Source: Biomphalaria glabrata (taxonomy: Eukaryota; Mollusca; Gastropoda; Planorbidae). From it: 64,000 bases of DNA. Below, piece after piece: positions 49,101-61,637 of this stretch. The translations under genes and the position numbers were made by a program. The stretch spans positions 34,947,086 to 35,011,085 of the forward strand of contig NC_074715.1 of the NCBI RefSeq assembly GCF_947242115.1, in the 5' to 3' direction. The notes beneath the pieces are model-generated. The model did not search any database, had not been told where the DNA came from, and saw only the letters and a list, made by a program, of their open reading frames with translations. Every line of letters starts with the position of its first letter. Positions within the stretch are counted from its first letter, which is position 1.

Positions 49101-52100
49101 ATATCTGAGCATTAACATTAATATAGTTTGCTAACCTTTGCAAAATAAAATTTCAACATACAAATTGATTGTACTAAGTTGTACACAACGGGGAAAAGTT
49201 TTATTCTACATAGCTTTGGTTGAGGTAGAATTTGAATTCAATGTAAAAGTATAACTTGAAAAATTAGGGAATGTGAGAACTGTGTACATAAGAAGACTTC
49301 ATGCTAAAAAAGGCAATAAAATATGTTTTTTATTTGTTGAAAAGCAGAGGATGACAGCAAGCTAAGTTTGAAATCATGTCTGGACATGTTGACAGCCTAA
49401 AGTACAACTCTGTAGATGTATCTTTTTTTTTGTTAATACAGCACCCCAGTTTCTTCAATGAAACATCAGATGGTGTTGTGACTGTGTTGTAATGACAACT
49501 TACGGTTTGAGGGAGACATCAATCAGAGCCTCCCCTACTGTCTGTGCTGAGACAGGCAATGCCATAAGTTCTACACAGATTGAATGAAGAGCATGAGCAG
49601 CAGCATTGGGGAACTCATTGAATCTCCAGTCAGCAGACGGGTAAGGTGGTGGAAGTTCTCCTAAGATTGCTTTAGACTGTTAAGATCAATAATTTATACT
49701 CTTTACATCATTCTTAAGGCTAGCATTATAACAGTGGTAGCAGAAACAAGAAGTAAAGTGTGATACAAACAAATAATTTTTGTTAGTGTTTTTGAAGGAC
49801 TATAAAAAAAAATTAAGATCTAGTATTAGCTCTAGGTACTAAAAAAAGATACTGCTTCTCAATCTGTTGATAAGTTTGATGTAATACTCATGGTCAGGTG
49901 TCCAGCCAGATTCATCTTGTGATTTTTTCAGGTACGAAAGGTAGTCATCTGACAAGCACCAATTTTCTGGGCGAATGTCATTAAATGCCCCTAAGTACAA
50001 TAAAATTTTTTTTTAATTTAATAAACATTGTAATACAAATTTAGCAAATCAACTATCTTTCTTTGAAATCATATAACATTAATCTATAATGATTAAGAAT
50101 CATTTTATAGATCTATATTAGGATATAACAATTCTTGTTAACAAACCTAATATGCTATCACAAAATGTTTATACTTAACTTATTATGCCATAAGCCACAT
50201 ATAATGTATTGACATACCTATTATGGCATTCACTAGTTTGCGCTTCAGTACATGTTTATCTGCCAGTCTTTTTTCATAGTAGAACAATGTATTGTACAAG
50301 TATGTGATTGGGTGATCTGGTGAGTAAAATGAAACTATCAGTTAGACATAAACACTAAAGGTATTACAGTGAGAACGAAGGTAAGATTAGATACTTACCA
50401 TGGAATTTATACAGTCCACCAATTTGATCCAGTATGATTTCAACTGCCTTCTGCATTACTACCATCTCCAAAAATCGATGAATCAAAATGTCTAAAACCT
50501 AGTTGCGTGGACAATTGAAATCTCAGAAAATATCTCAGAAAAAGTCAATAAAATAAATATATATATTTTTTTAAATTCTAAAATAATACTTACTGGAATA
50601 AATCTGAGACAAACATTTCCAAAATAAACTGGCAGATACTGATGTTGTAAAGTGTTGTTTAAATCTTGGGTTCCTTCATAATAAAACTTCTCTGGGTATT
50701 TCTAGTAACAAGATATTTAAATATTTTAAATGCCTTTGTTCATTGAATTATATTAAATATAGTACAAACAATTAATGTATCAATATAAGTTCTCTCTCTC
50801 TCTCTCTCTCTCGAGAAAGTCTAACCTTATGAAAGTTCATATGAATGTCATGCCAGTTGGACTGAGACCAGTGCTCTGATGTATTCTGTAACAAATTAGG
50901 CACAAGTATTTTTTTTAGTATTATTAGCTTAAAAAAATAATACTATAAGACAGAGGTACACTAACATAAGGTTCCATGATTTCTTGACAAGAGCACCAGG
51001 AAATAGCTACAGCAACATTGATGTATTTGTCAGTGACATAAAGATGACATGCTAAACCAAAGTATGACAGAGTTTAATACTACCATTGATATCTAAATAA
51101 ATTGAATTTTACAATTTACTAGCTTTTTATTTTTCATTAAATGCGTAAAATATCTATAGATACACAAATATCTGATTTATTGTGAAGACATCTTTCAGTT
51201 TAAATTTTTAAAAAGATGACAAAATGACATAAAAAATAAAAAGAATACATTGATTTCACACCCTACCTCTTTGATGAAATCATGTATTCGTGCTTTGAAG
51301 TCAGGTTTAGCTGTTAACAAAAACTGAATCACAACAAACTGGACCTGTGCTTCTTTCCCCTCAAGACTTCTTAAAGCCTGAATACAAACATACACAATAG
51401 TTAGCTGACTACATAACATACACAATAGTTAGCTGACTACATAACATACACAATAGTTAGCTGACTACATAACATACACAATAGTTAGCTGACTACATAA
51501 CATACATAAATAGCTGACTACATAATATATATAATGGTTAGCTGACTACATAACATACATAATAATTAGTTGACTACATAACATACACAATAGTTCGCTG
51601 ACTTCATTACATAATGGTTAATGCATGTTCTTTTACATACAAATATGTAGCTCACAAATACTTTAAAATACACACTAGTTTGCTCAAATGTTGTTTTAAA
51701 ATATATATTCAATAAAAACGAAATGAGCACATTAGTTGCTAAAAAAAAATTATTTAAAAAAAAAACACACTTATAAAACACTTTTTAACTAAACTTAGCT
51801 TAAACTTATAGATGAAATCAAGCACAAGTTTCAAGCAAATTTAATACTTTTTAATGTAGATGACTTACCAAACAAAGGACAATTCTATCTATTGGAATAA
51901 TATTGTATTTCCAAATCATGTCTGTCAGGGCTTCTATACACTGAAAAAGGCAAAAAAATATCCAGCTTAAAATTTACATATATATGTATAAAAACATACA
52001 GTGAGTAAAATAGTTTGTAGAAAACATTCAATAATCATAAGTTTCTGTTTAGTAAACCTATACAAACAATTTCTCTAAGGATGGTAACACATTTCTGGGA

Positions 52101-55100
52101 CTATAAGGACTAATTCCATTTAGATCAAGATATTTGATATATATTTCTAACATTCAAATGAAACTAAAAATTCCATTAGAAATTTGAAAACCGACCTTTG
52201 ATGAGTTCTGTAAAGCTGGACTAGATGCAATCTCATAAACTAAATAGTCGGCTAATGTCCTAAGATGTGTGGTCAGAGCTCTAGGCCCAAGTTTGTCCAA
52301 AACCCTGTAAGATGGAATAATTTTAAAATTGCACTAAAAAATTTGTTAAATTTTAGTGGACTTTTTTTCTTACATTGAAACTGTGGTGTACTTACTTGTA
52401 AGCTGTGGCTGGAACTCTATTTTCATCTTGAATAGTTTTCCATATTATGCTGTTTAATATTAAAGAATATTTGATTAAGTTGTTAACAAAAGTGAGTCTT
52501 TTTAAAGTGCAAAATAAAGAGAAAAACTTAGTATTTTTAAACTTACCATAAAAATAAAGGTGGGTTACTTTGCATGGAGAAATGAGAAATGATGCTACTT
52601 TCATTGCCACCCATGGCTAAGGAAAAAAAAAGGAATAAAAAATCAATTAGGACGACCAATAAATTACAAGTTTCTCTGCTTGTAGAAGTATTAAATCATA
52701 CAACTTTCATTGCTACTGATTAAGTCACATTGACAATTATACATACATTTCCATTTTCTATACTCATTTTCAACTGATGTCCTCAACTGATTTTTATTAT
52801 CTTTATTGTTAATGTTATTCTTCTGAAAATATTCAGCAAGGCTCTGCAAAAAAAGCAACAACATATCTTTGTTTTCTACACAAAAATCTTTTTTTTTCAT
52901 AACGCATTGTTATTGTTTCTGTGGATCAATAGTATTCACACATTACATTACATACATAGTTACAACTCAATTGCATTAAAGATGCTGATAATTTAGATAC
53001 CATATAACTATTGATTAATATGAATTATCATTTCAACATTTGTTTTATGAATAAATTATACAATACATAACAAAGGAATGTTTTTGGAAGTCCATAAGTA
53101 ACTGCTATTTATATTTTAAATTCATGAAAAATATGGTTATCTATGTGGTGCTATCTATAAGTATACAAGAGAATACATTTTTCAAATATTGTTGAAAAAT
53201 TGGCAAGAGTGTATTGAAACAAAGTGTTTAGTTTCAGATTATCATTAGTAGCTTTTGCACCTATTTTAAGCAAAAAATTTTTTTGGCACATTAAAATATC
53301 ATAAATTAGTTTTTAAGTTGTATTCTTTGCTTTAAAATCATATGTGGATACAAAGAGCACACATATTTTTAAAAACAAAAGAGTTGGAATTATGAAAACC
53401 CTTAGTAGCCAACCTAATTCATACATGATGCAGAAAATGGTGAAATTGGATTTTCTATAAAGATTTTAGTTTTGTGATTTAAAATGACAGCTAAAATACG
53501 TTTTTTCCTACTAGGGCAACTAAAACTGCTTCAATCTTACCTGAGGGAAACATGCTAGGGTATTTGATGACCAGCTGATTGGTGTTTTCTGCATGACCAC
53601 ATTAAGGATATCTTCACACCACACACTGGACATGTTATCAACAGCTTTAAACACAAAGACATTTCTTATCTACAGCTTGAAACACATAGACATTTCTTCT
53701 ATTATTATATAATTAATCTTTCACTTTATCATTGATTACGTTGGATTATAAACATTAAACGGATTATAAACATTAAACGCCAATTATTTTGTCCAACCTG
53801 ATTGTTTTTTAAACATTAAAATAGGTAAGTGAATTTAAAACATCTGTCTTAAAGAGCAAGTTTACACATACCAGTAACATGCATTGCTCTGGCTATGGTC
53901 AGAACTAGAGCTCTGTTTAACTCTTCTGAGTCACTGACTAGAAATGATGCACCACCTTTGGCTTCACTGGAGATTCTAGAGAGCTGTGGTTGAACTTCTG
54001 AACTTCCTAATCCAATGATCAACTTCAATATGGTACTTTCAACACTGGACAAAAATATCATGTATTACAACTGCGCTTGAACTGCACATTTTGATAGCAT
54101 ATATAAAGTCAGTGATTTCAACTATAAATTTGTATTTCTCTATATCTCAATGTGTTCTAGTTAACACTTTATAAAATGATCCTAATGATAGAAATGGAAT
54201 TATGGTTAGTGTGCTGGGACAAGTCCCAAAAATTATACTGAGTCTGGGAACACATAATGGAGCCCCCCAGTTAGAGATTGCCCATGTCTGAACAAGCCAT
54301 TATACACATTGTCCTTTTGGTTCATGTTTTGCAAGGCTGAGGCCAAACTGACTCACTGTGTCCCCACAGTGGGAAAAAGAGGAAACAGTGTCTTCTCTTT
54401 TCATCTGTCCCACACTTGCTGAATTTTATTTCAACAGGTCCTACCCTGTATGGTGAGATGTGCATTCCACAGAAGTGTAGGGTCAGAGCAAGAGAGAATT
54501 TGGGCCTCTTAAACTCTCACTCACATGGAGTTTGATGATGACGATGAACACTTTATAAATATAAGCATATAAGCCTTTTTTTTTTTCAATCACCAAAACT
54601 TAATCTTGAAATGAAAATGAAGACATATACTAACCCCCCCCTTTCTTGGCTGCTATAAATAAATAAAGGAAAACAACTAAAACTATTTGAGAAATCATTT
54701 TAATCTTTAAATATTACAATATGGCATGTCTGTAACTATTAATTAGACATGTACATACTTTATGTTAGTAATTTTATTTAAATGCCACTTACCACTGGTA
54801 AAGCTGATTTTGATTGATTGGTTGATTACTGCTCATCTGATGTAAATGAGCCAATAGCTGAATACGGTAGTTGATTTGGGTATGATGGAGTCTGTAGGAA
54901 AACATTTCCAACAGAGTATGTAGAATTCCTAATGCTTGGTTCTCAACCACAGTAGGTAGCAACTGATCTGCAGATGAATAAAGATTGTAATGAATCAAGT
55001 TGAATCAAAAACTCATAAATAAAGCTTTATTTCTATAAAACATGTCTACATTTAAGTGAAAAGAAACATTGAGCAGAAACACTCAGTAAACTGAGTCAAA

Positions 55101-57031
55101 AAGGACAATTAATCAAGAACAGTACATATGTACAAAGTTGATAGCAAATACTGACACAAATACAAACATAAAAAGATATTATACTTGTGCTAAGCAAATT
55201 TTTAGTGGTTCACAAAAAGCCATATCTATAATAATAGCCCAAGAAGTAAGTCATAAATAATCTTGAATTTTTTTTTTCATAAAGTTTTAATCCCACAATA
55301 GTAAACTCACTTATAAATCCTTTAATGCCAAGACTTTCAATTTCCATATAGACCAACAAACGACTGTATGTCTCTACCAATGATGGGGCCAATGCTAAGG
55401 CTGATTTATTTTTTGCTAACTTGATCACTCTTGTAACAATGCTGTGAATCAAACTGTCAAGAATTCCTGTTTTAAAAAACTGAAACTTATTTATCTTATT
55501 CTGAACTATTTAATAATTTAAGCCTAAAATATGAGCTTACCTCATTTTGGCATGTACAGTTAGAGAATCCAAAAAGTTCATCTGCAGGGGTGTGGTGGGT
55601 GCTGATGCAGCTACACCTCCAGGTAAAATGGTTGTATTTTTATTGTTGCCATAGATTGTTTCAACTAGAAATCCCATAGGTCTGCTGAAGTTGTCAGTAT
55701 CTGTGCTGTCTAATAATGAAAAAGATTATTTTTATTTAGATAGAATACAAACCTGTAAAAATGTTAATGTAAACAATGACTAGCCAGAGCAATAAAAAAA
55801 AAATTAAGAAAATTTCAGTGAACAACCCTTTGAAAAATATGATAATGAGTTTAAAAATTTGCTTTACAACAATATTTTTGCAATGAATCAAAATGAAGAA
55901 ATGTTTAAAAGATTTCTGAAAATACTTACAGGCATTGCACATTAAAGCTATTCTATAGCCCTGAAGTGTTAATGATTTGAGATTCTGTTTGAGAAATCTA
56001 TAAGCAGAAAAAAAATGCACTAAATGTTGATGTCAATCTGATTGCAAAAGTCCAAAAATGTCTTTAAATCTATAGTTAACTATCTTTCATTTATGCTTAT
56101 ACTTGATATTAGGTTTCTGTTTTTTCTGGTCCAAGCTGAATCAATATATAATATATAAAATAATCTAAGTTCTGCAGTGAACCAAAAAAAAAAGAGTTAA
56201 ATTCAGCTCCGGCACCAGCTACAAAACTCTACTTTTTCAGAATACAGCTGGATAATTTGTTGTTTTTTCTAAGTCACATGACTGAGCACTGAACAGTCAG
56301 GCCTAACTAAAAGTTCCTGGATGTAGACAGGTATCCATTGTATCAAAAAGAATTTGGACATGTCTACTTGACTGGGCACCCATTTGCTAAGTGAAAAAGT
56401 AATAAGTTTGATTTGAATCCACTCACTCCAGATGATCCCTTAGTGAAACAGGAATTGGCCTCAACTTAATGTTGCCTGCCTTTTTGTTTAAATGTATCCA
56501 GATACACGTGGCAGCCATCACATGAGTAGACTGGGGCAGGTTGATGTCAGGCACAGGAATAGCTTCTTTATCATCATACAGTAGGTCATAGAGTTTCATC
56601 ACTGGCAGGAAGTCATCAATCTGTGGATACACAAATATATTGCTTATTCAAATTTCATAATAAATTAAGGTTTTGTAGAAATGACAGTTATTTGTTTTCT
56701 AAAAAAAAATATATTTAAAAAAAAATTAAGTTGGGTATTACTGAAGTTATTGTAAGTGAAGAACATAACATTTTTGTTTATAAAATTAAAGAGACTTGCC
56801 GGATTCTTTTGAATGCTTCCTGATATAAACTGCAGCAAAACCCACATTAGGTGATGCCTGCCTTTTTTCAAATTCTTTCCTTTTAACTGGAAATGAGAAT
56901 GATATGTAGTTAAATTTATATAAACAAAAATTCCTTTAAAGAAATTAACAAGCTTATTTAATACGAAACCTTTATTGCTTTACTAATTTCACGAGAACAA
57001 CTGATCTTGTAAAAAATTAACTAATGTATTT

Positions 57032-57065
<34 letters not shown>

Positions 57066-60000
57066 TAAAATATAATGAAGTTACCTTCTCATAAAGTGAT
57101 AAAACAATGTGGGAGAAGCTGGCAAACTGGAAGAGTACAAAGTAAATCAACTGAGATGACAGATGCTGCCACTGCAGTTGGGAATGTCCTGAGGTCTCCT
57201 GTTCAAACCTTTCAAGTGCCAACACGAGCAGATCCACCAATTGCTGCTCCAGAACCTCACAGAGCTGCTTGGCCTGAAATGCAGTGCAAAAATAGTTTGT
57301 TAGTATCTGGATAGTATTTGGTAGAAATAAAGTGCTATAATTGTGTTATAAACGTTTTTAGTACCTGAATGTTTAACTCTAGCATGTTACACACCAGCTC
57401 TCTGGAGTATGGTTGCTCCAAAACATATCTGAGTAGGTTATTTTGAGGTTCTTGCAATTCCTACAACAAACAAAACAGGATTTAGACAATTTATTACTGT
57501 TAGATAAAATGTTAAACACTAATGCTAAGTATAAATAAGGAGACATAAACATGATTTATAAATTAATGTATTCATTTTTTTAATAAACAGAGAAAATAAA
57601 AAAAAACGTAGAAAGGAAAGTTTAAAAAAGCCAACAGGCTATACATACTCGATTATAAGGTAGAGGTCCATTAAGAGCAAACCTCAAAGTATTTCTATTC
57701 AATCTCCAAACATTGCTAGATGACATTGAATGTCCAACTATGGGGAGCAGCTGATGTCGTCCTAATCCCAGGTTTAAAAAACATGTATGAAAAATAAGAC
57801 TGTGAAATGACTATCAAAAGATATTGAAAACCTAAAAGGTTAAAGAATTTTATTCTCACCTGATATAGAAACCATTTGAGCACAATGTCTGAAGCCATCA
57901 ACAAAATCAAAAAGAACTTTTCCTAAAGGCTGGCAATAGAATCAAATGCAAAATTAAAATTGAAAACAATAAATTAGTTTACATGTTATATTACTCAGTT
58001 GTTTGGAGTAATGTTATAAATAGGAATAATATCATTAATCCTAACCTTTATTGTAAAAGTGTTTAAGAATGTCATTGAGTTTACAATTATCAAATCTAGC
58101 TTATATTTTAAATTCCTTAAAAAACCCTTTGTTTTGAGAGTCAAGCTATAAAAACAAGCTAAAAGAATATTTATCTAGCTTGGTTTTATTTTGGTCCTAA
58201 TTAGTTGTACAGGTGAAATTTAAATTTGTAAATTTAATAAAAAATTTGTATTGCATTTTTCTTTTCATTTCTATTTGTAAATCTTATTTACATTACAATA
58301 AAGTTATCAAACTAAATGTGAAAAAGATTTATTGTTATTTAAGAATAATTTAAATCTATTTACAATGTGATGCCACCATTATGACATAACTTAACAACTG
58401 TATTAGAATGAGATGATGGCTAGCCATTTAGTGCTAATGTATTATAACAAGTTTCATGTATTTCTATTATTTTTAATATCTTATTTTAATATTTGTTAGT
58501 CATTTTATCCACTTTTTTTTTCAACCTTGTTAATTACAGAGCTATGCTTTACTTACAAATAAAATTTAAATGTTAGGTAACATTGCCTGATACCAGAATA
58601 TGTTTAGTTACATTATTATTGTTTTTGTTTTGTGTGTGCATATTTACCCAATGTGGCCAAAGTTGATTTTTATCTGCTTCAAATTTTGAGATTTCATAAA
58701 TGGCTAGGTAAGCAGGCATCAGGCATGAATTTCTGTTAATGATATATTTCACTAACTAAAAAAGAAAAATACATAAGAACAATTGTTACACTAGAAATAA
58801 AAAGAATTAGATTTATAAAGAGGACATACAGCCAAGGCCTAGCATTTCTATTTCATAATCAAAACTTTTCAGACATTATAGACATTACTTTTGCTTACCA
58901 ATAATACAAATTATATTAAAAATAGTCTGGTTCCAATGAATGTTTATAGGAAATATGTAACTTTATATATTTCATTTACAAATGTACATCAATTCAAAAT
59001 AAAGTAAAAAATATTTAAAATCTTATACACCCCCCCCCCAAAGCTTTCAAATATTAAATTAAATTTTAGTACAAGTAAATAAAACAATAGCGAAACAATG
59101 ATTTTATTACGTAAAAGATTTAAGTACTTACTGTAATAACAACTTTGATGAGAGGCAAACATGCAATATTGTGAGCGCTGTTTAGTAGCTGGCACTTTTC
59201 TAATACAATTTTTAACAAATCTCTGACACCCTGAAAAAAAAAATGTATTCCATCTAAAAAAAAATGATCTAAGCATTTATATTTTACTATTGAATAAATG
59301 AACTTGAAGTCTGATTAGAGAACCTTGTAGTCTACACCTCCAATTATCTTCCTTGCAAGTTTAAAGGTTGCTACCCAGTGAAGCTCTTCATTAACTGTTA
59401 GTTTGTCACAGGTCAACAAAGCATCACACACTGACCTAAATGATGAAAAGAGAATACATTTCATTATAACCGATACAGCAGACTAAATTACAATGTTTTT
59501 TTTTTAACTGTAGAACTTTTAAATTACAAAGCTTACATCAACTCACTCTGTCTGGTACAAATCTTGTATACGTTACTGTTTCCAATTCCCATCCTCAGAT
59601 CAAGCTGAAACTTTGCACAATTATTCATTGTCAATGACAACACATGAATAAATTATAAAAATTAACCCAATTATTTAATTTTGTTTTATATAGAAAAGGG
59701 AGATAAATCTTGTAGTTTCTAGCAGTTCTTTTCCTTATATAAGCTTTGTTTAAAAAAAAACTATTTTTTTTTTATGTTTGGCTTAAAGTATGTGAAAATT
59801 GTTTACTTGGCTTCTACAATGTTATTTTCAACAAGAGCATCAAGTGATGCACAAATAGCATCTGCTCGTTTTTCATTCCACTGTTTGTGAAGATGCTGAA
59901 CCAAGAGCCGTAAAGCTAAATCACGAGTTTCTTTTGGCTCCTGCAAAAAAAAAAAATATTTTTAAAAATTCAATTTAGATGCCAATACACATTCATTTAT

Positions 60001-60360
60001 AACAGTGATATGAATTTTACAAAATATTCATTTTTAATTATAAACATAGCAATAATATTTACATTCTCTAATGTTGACCAAAATTCCTTCACGCCATCAA
60101 TGCATCTGTCTTGCAATGTCTGACCTGGTCTTTTAACTGATATATTACTAAAAGCATTTCCTATTAATGTATTGTCCTGTAAGTAGATTAAAACAAAAAA
60201 TTTGTTTAGTGAAAACAAAGGTATTATAATCTGAAGGTAAAAAAAAAAAAAAAAAAAGGACTACTTCTTTAAAATATATTCTTCATTTACAGCATGAATA
60301 GCATTAGATGCATTCAAATCATTTACAAATAATTTAGCTAATTCAAAAAAGAAGTCTGAT

Positions 60361-60398
<38 letters not shown>

Positions 60399-60488
60399 AA
60401 ATTGTGAACCTACAAAAACTGAATCAATTAGAGTTTCCACACGTTGTTCTATTGACTGCACAACACTTTGTTCGGTAGGAAGAGACAT
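46119..60488 (-). CDS. MED23: Mediator complex subunit 23, complete gene with 36 coding exons
   Basis: MED23 is a nuclear Mediator subunit linking activators to RNA polymerase II. Coding exons in order: 60410-60488, 60291-60361, 60063-60176, 59807-59940, 59324-59435, 59132-59230, 58648-58755, 57860-57929, 57649-57761, 57365-57460, 57085-57273, 56800-56886, 56427-56620, 55930-55997, 55541-55709, 55311-55453, 54793-54967, 53872-54044, 53541-53644, 52747-52843, 52547-52616, 52396-52449, 52196-52304, 51869-51940, 51267-51377, 50826-50885, 50594-50701, 50399-50498, 50218-50316, 49853-49990, 49504-49669, 48934-49009, 47815-48026, 47170-47290, 46798-46883, 46119-46302. They sum to 4161 nt, 1386 residues (human about 1368), with every phase consistent. 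Diagnostic stretches: WQHLSSQLIYFVLFQFASFS, LVETYSRLLVYMEIESLGIK, GLGSSEVQPQLSR, EELNRALVLTIARAMHVT, NEYRKWKSM, QYLPVYFGNVCLRFIP and GPFLQRFHMERTRC. The helical-repeat fold covers the whole length. The start is the ATG at 60488; the first 60 residues diverge most. No lesion was seen. Confidence 0.96.
46303..46797 (-). other. MED23: MED23 last intron, U12-type (GT-AG)
   Basis: The donor is GTATCCTTTC, an exact U12-type 5' signal. The branch-like TTTCTTTAAC places its A 12 nt before the exon, with acceptor CATCAG. The junction restores CDYLYHIKYMF, matching vertebrate CDFLYHMKYMF. Confidence 0.85.
49670..49852 (-). other. MED23: MED23 intron 30, probable U12-type (GT-AG)
   Basis: The donor GTATCTTTTT is one base from the U12 consensus. 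The branch-like GATCTTAAC has its A 11 nt before the exon, with acceptor TCTAAAG. A nearer AG (CTTAACAG, 49678-49679) gives a broken frame, while this one restores RLRSTILGELPPPYPSADW, the same length as the vertebrate segment. Confidence 0.75.
51389..51605. repeat. 28-bp minisatellite in a MED23 intron
   Basis: CACAATAGTTAGCTGACTAC plus ATAACATA recurs seven to eight times with small changes, directly upstream (gene sense) of exon 25. Confidence 0.9.
54186..54560. other. Unidentified moderately GC-rich block in MED23 intron 17
   Basis: This 370-bp stretch (CTGGGACAAGTCCC, GAGCCCCCCAGTTAGAG, CTGTGTCCCCACAGTGGG) has a richer composition than the surrounding intron and looks inserted. CTGTG..CACAG and GGGACAAGTCCC are small palindromes. 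No family is recognised. Confidence 0.35.
56621..56799 (-). other. MED23: MED23 intron 12, GC-AG
   Basis: The 5' end is CCG-GCAAGTCTC. No GT nearby keeps the frame, and the GC junction yields SIQKNPIDDFLPVMK, aligning residue for residue with the vertebrate SIQKNALADFLPVMK. Confidence 0.8.
57036..57063. repeat. Poly-A run in a MED23 intron
   Basis: About 28 A residues just after exon 11 in gene sense. Similar runs lie at 60240-60257 and 60365-60397; the latter forms the T-rich tract before the exon 2 acceptor. Confidence 0.95.
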
Positions 60489-61310
60489 CTCTCCATCAAC
60501 AACTATACACTTGCAAAAAAAATTAATGAAGTAAAAATATTATTATATGCCTGCATGTAATAATTTTAAATGAGTAATACTTTAAAGTTTTTATAGCATT
60601 TTGAAAAGAAAACAAAGACTATTTATAAATAAAACAATTTAAAATCAAGAATAATGTTTTTATATAAAAAAAGAATTTAATAACTTTTTAAAAATTCCTA
60701 AAATTGAAAATTGTAAAAAAATTGCCTTATATAAATAGTTATATCTGAACACAAAAGGACTTTTTAACAAATCATTCTGAATGAAAGGTTAAAAAGGAAA
60801 TAATTTAGTCATATTACAGAATTTAGAATATTTTAAAGTTAATCCTACTCAATAAAAAAATCAACAAGAATAGAGGTATTATTTTTAAAATTTATGTATA
60901 ATATTGTTGTAACCCTGCCTTGCACCAGTACTTGAGGTGCGCACTAGCGCAATGTTGAACGTAAACAGGAAGACACTAGAAGAGAGAGAATAACAGTGTT
61001 TTTTTTTAACACGATTGATGTGTTATTTCTTTGTGTTTTTATCTTCCTTTATCTATGTCTTTTGAAATGATCCATAATATCTACATCTAAATTTATAGAT
61101 CTATAAATTTAGATCTATATAGATCTAATATGTTGTTAGCTTTGTTGTTTTCAACAAATGTTTGTATTTTTTAATAATTGTTCTATTAAACGTGTTTTAA
61201 ATGTTAAATCTAGGCCTATTAGAATTTTGCCTTTTGCTAATAAGATTGTACACCCTAAATAAATAAATAACAAACTCCACAAATAAGAAATAATCAAACA
61301 CATATATATC
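60489..61310. other. MED23 upstream region, no gene seen
   Basis: AT-rich DNA that should contain the MED23 5' UTR and promoter (minus strand). No TATA box or initiator could be assigned. GTAACCCTGCCTTGCACC at 60908 is a short GC-richer patch. Confidence 0.45.
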
Positions 61311-61330
61311 TATATCTATTTATCTATCTA

Positions 61331-61383
<53 letters not shown>

Positions 61384-61450
61384 ATATCTATTTATCTATC
61401 TATCTATATATATATATATATATATGTGTGTATATATATATACATATATA
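61308..61450. repeat. (TA)n/(TATC)n microsatellite
   Basis: Mixed TATC and long TA runs, including an internal near-duplication of CTATATCTATTTATCTATCT. Confidence 0.97.
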
Positions 61451-61466
61451 TCTATTTATATATATA

Positions 61467-61637
61467 CAGGTTTTTTTTTGTAACTGCATGGTGTACTGGC
61501 ATCTTTTTGAAAAAAATTATTACTTTTCTTGTATTTTAACGTATTTTATTAATTTTTAGTAGTAGCCATAATCAGCCTAGTTAGGCAATCAACTACTGAC
61601 TACCGGCACCTATTTTTTTTTTACAAAAAAAGTACTG
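61467..61637 (+). mobile_element. 171-bp MITE, T-rich-end family (copy 4)
   Basis: The left end is CAGGTTTTTTTTTGTAAC; the right end, complemented, is CAGTACTTTTTTTGTAAA then ATAGGTGCCGGTAG. It is flanked by TA on both sides inside TA-rich DNA. The interior contains ATTATTACTTTTCTTGTATT, as in copy 1. Confidence 0.75.

Noticed and set aside
49670-49677. Major-type acceptor CTTAACAG for MED23 exon 31
   Set aside because: It joins out of frame with the only usable donor; the acceptor 8 nt further on gives the conserved protein.
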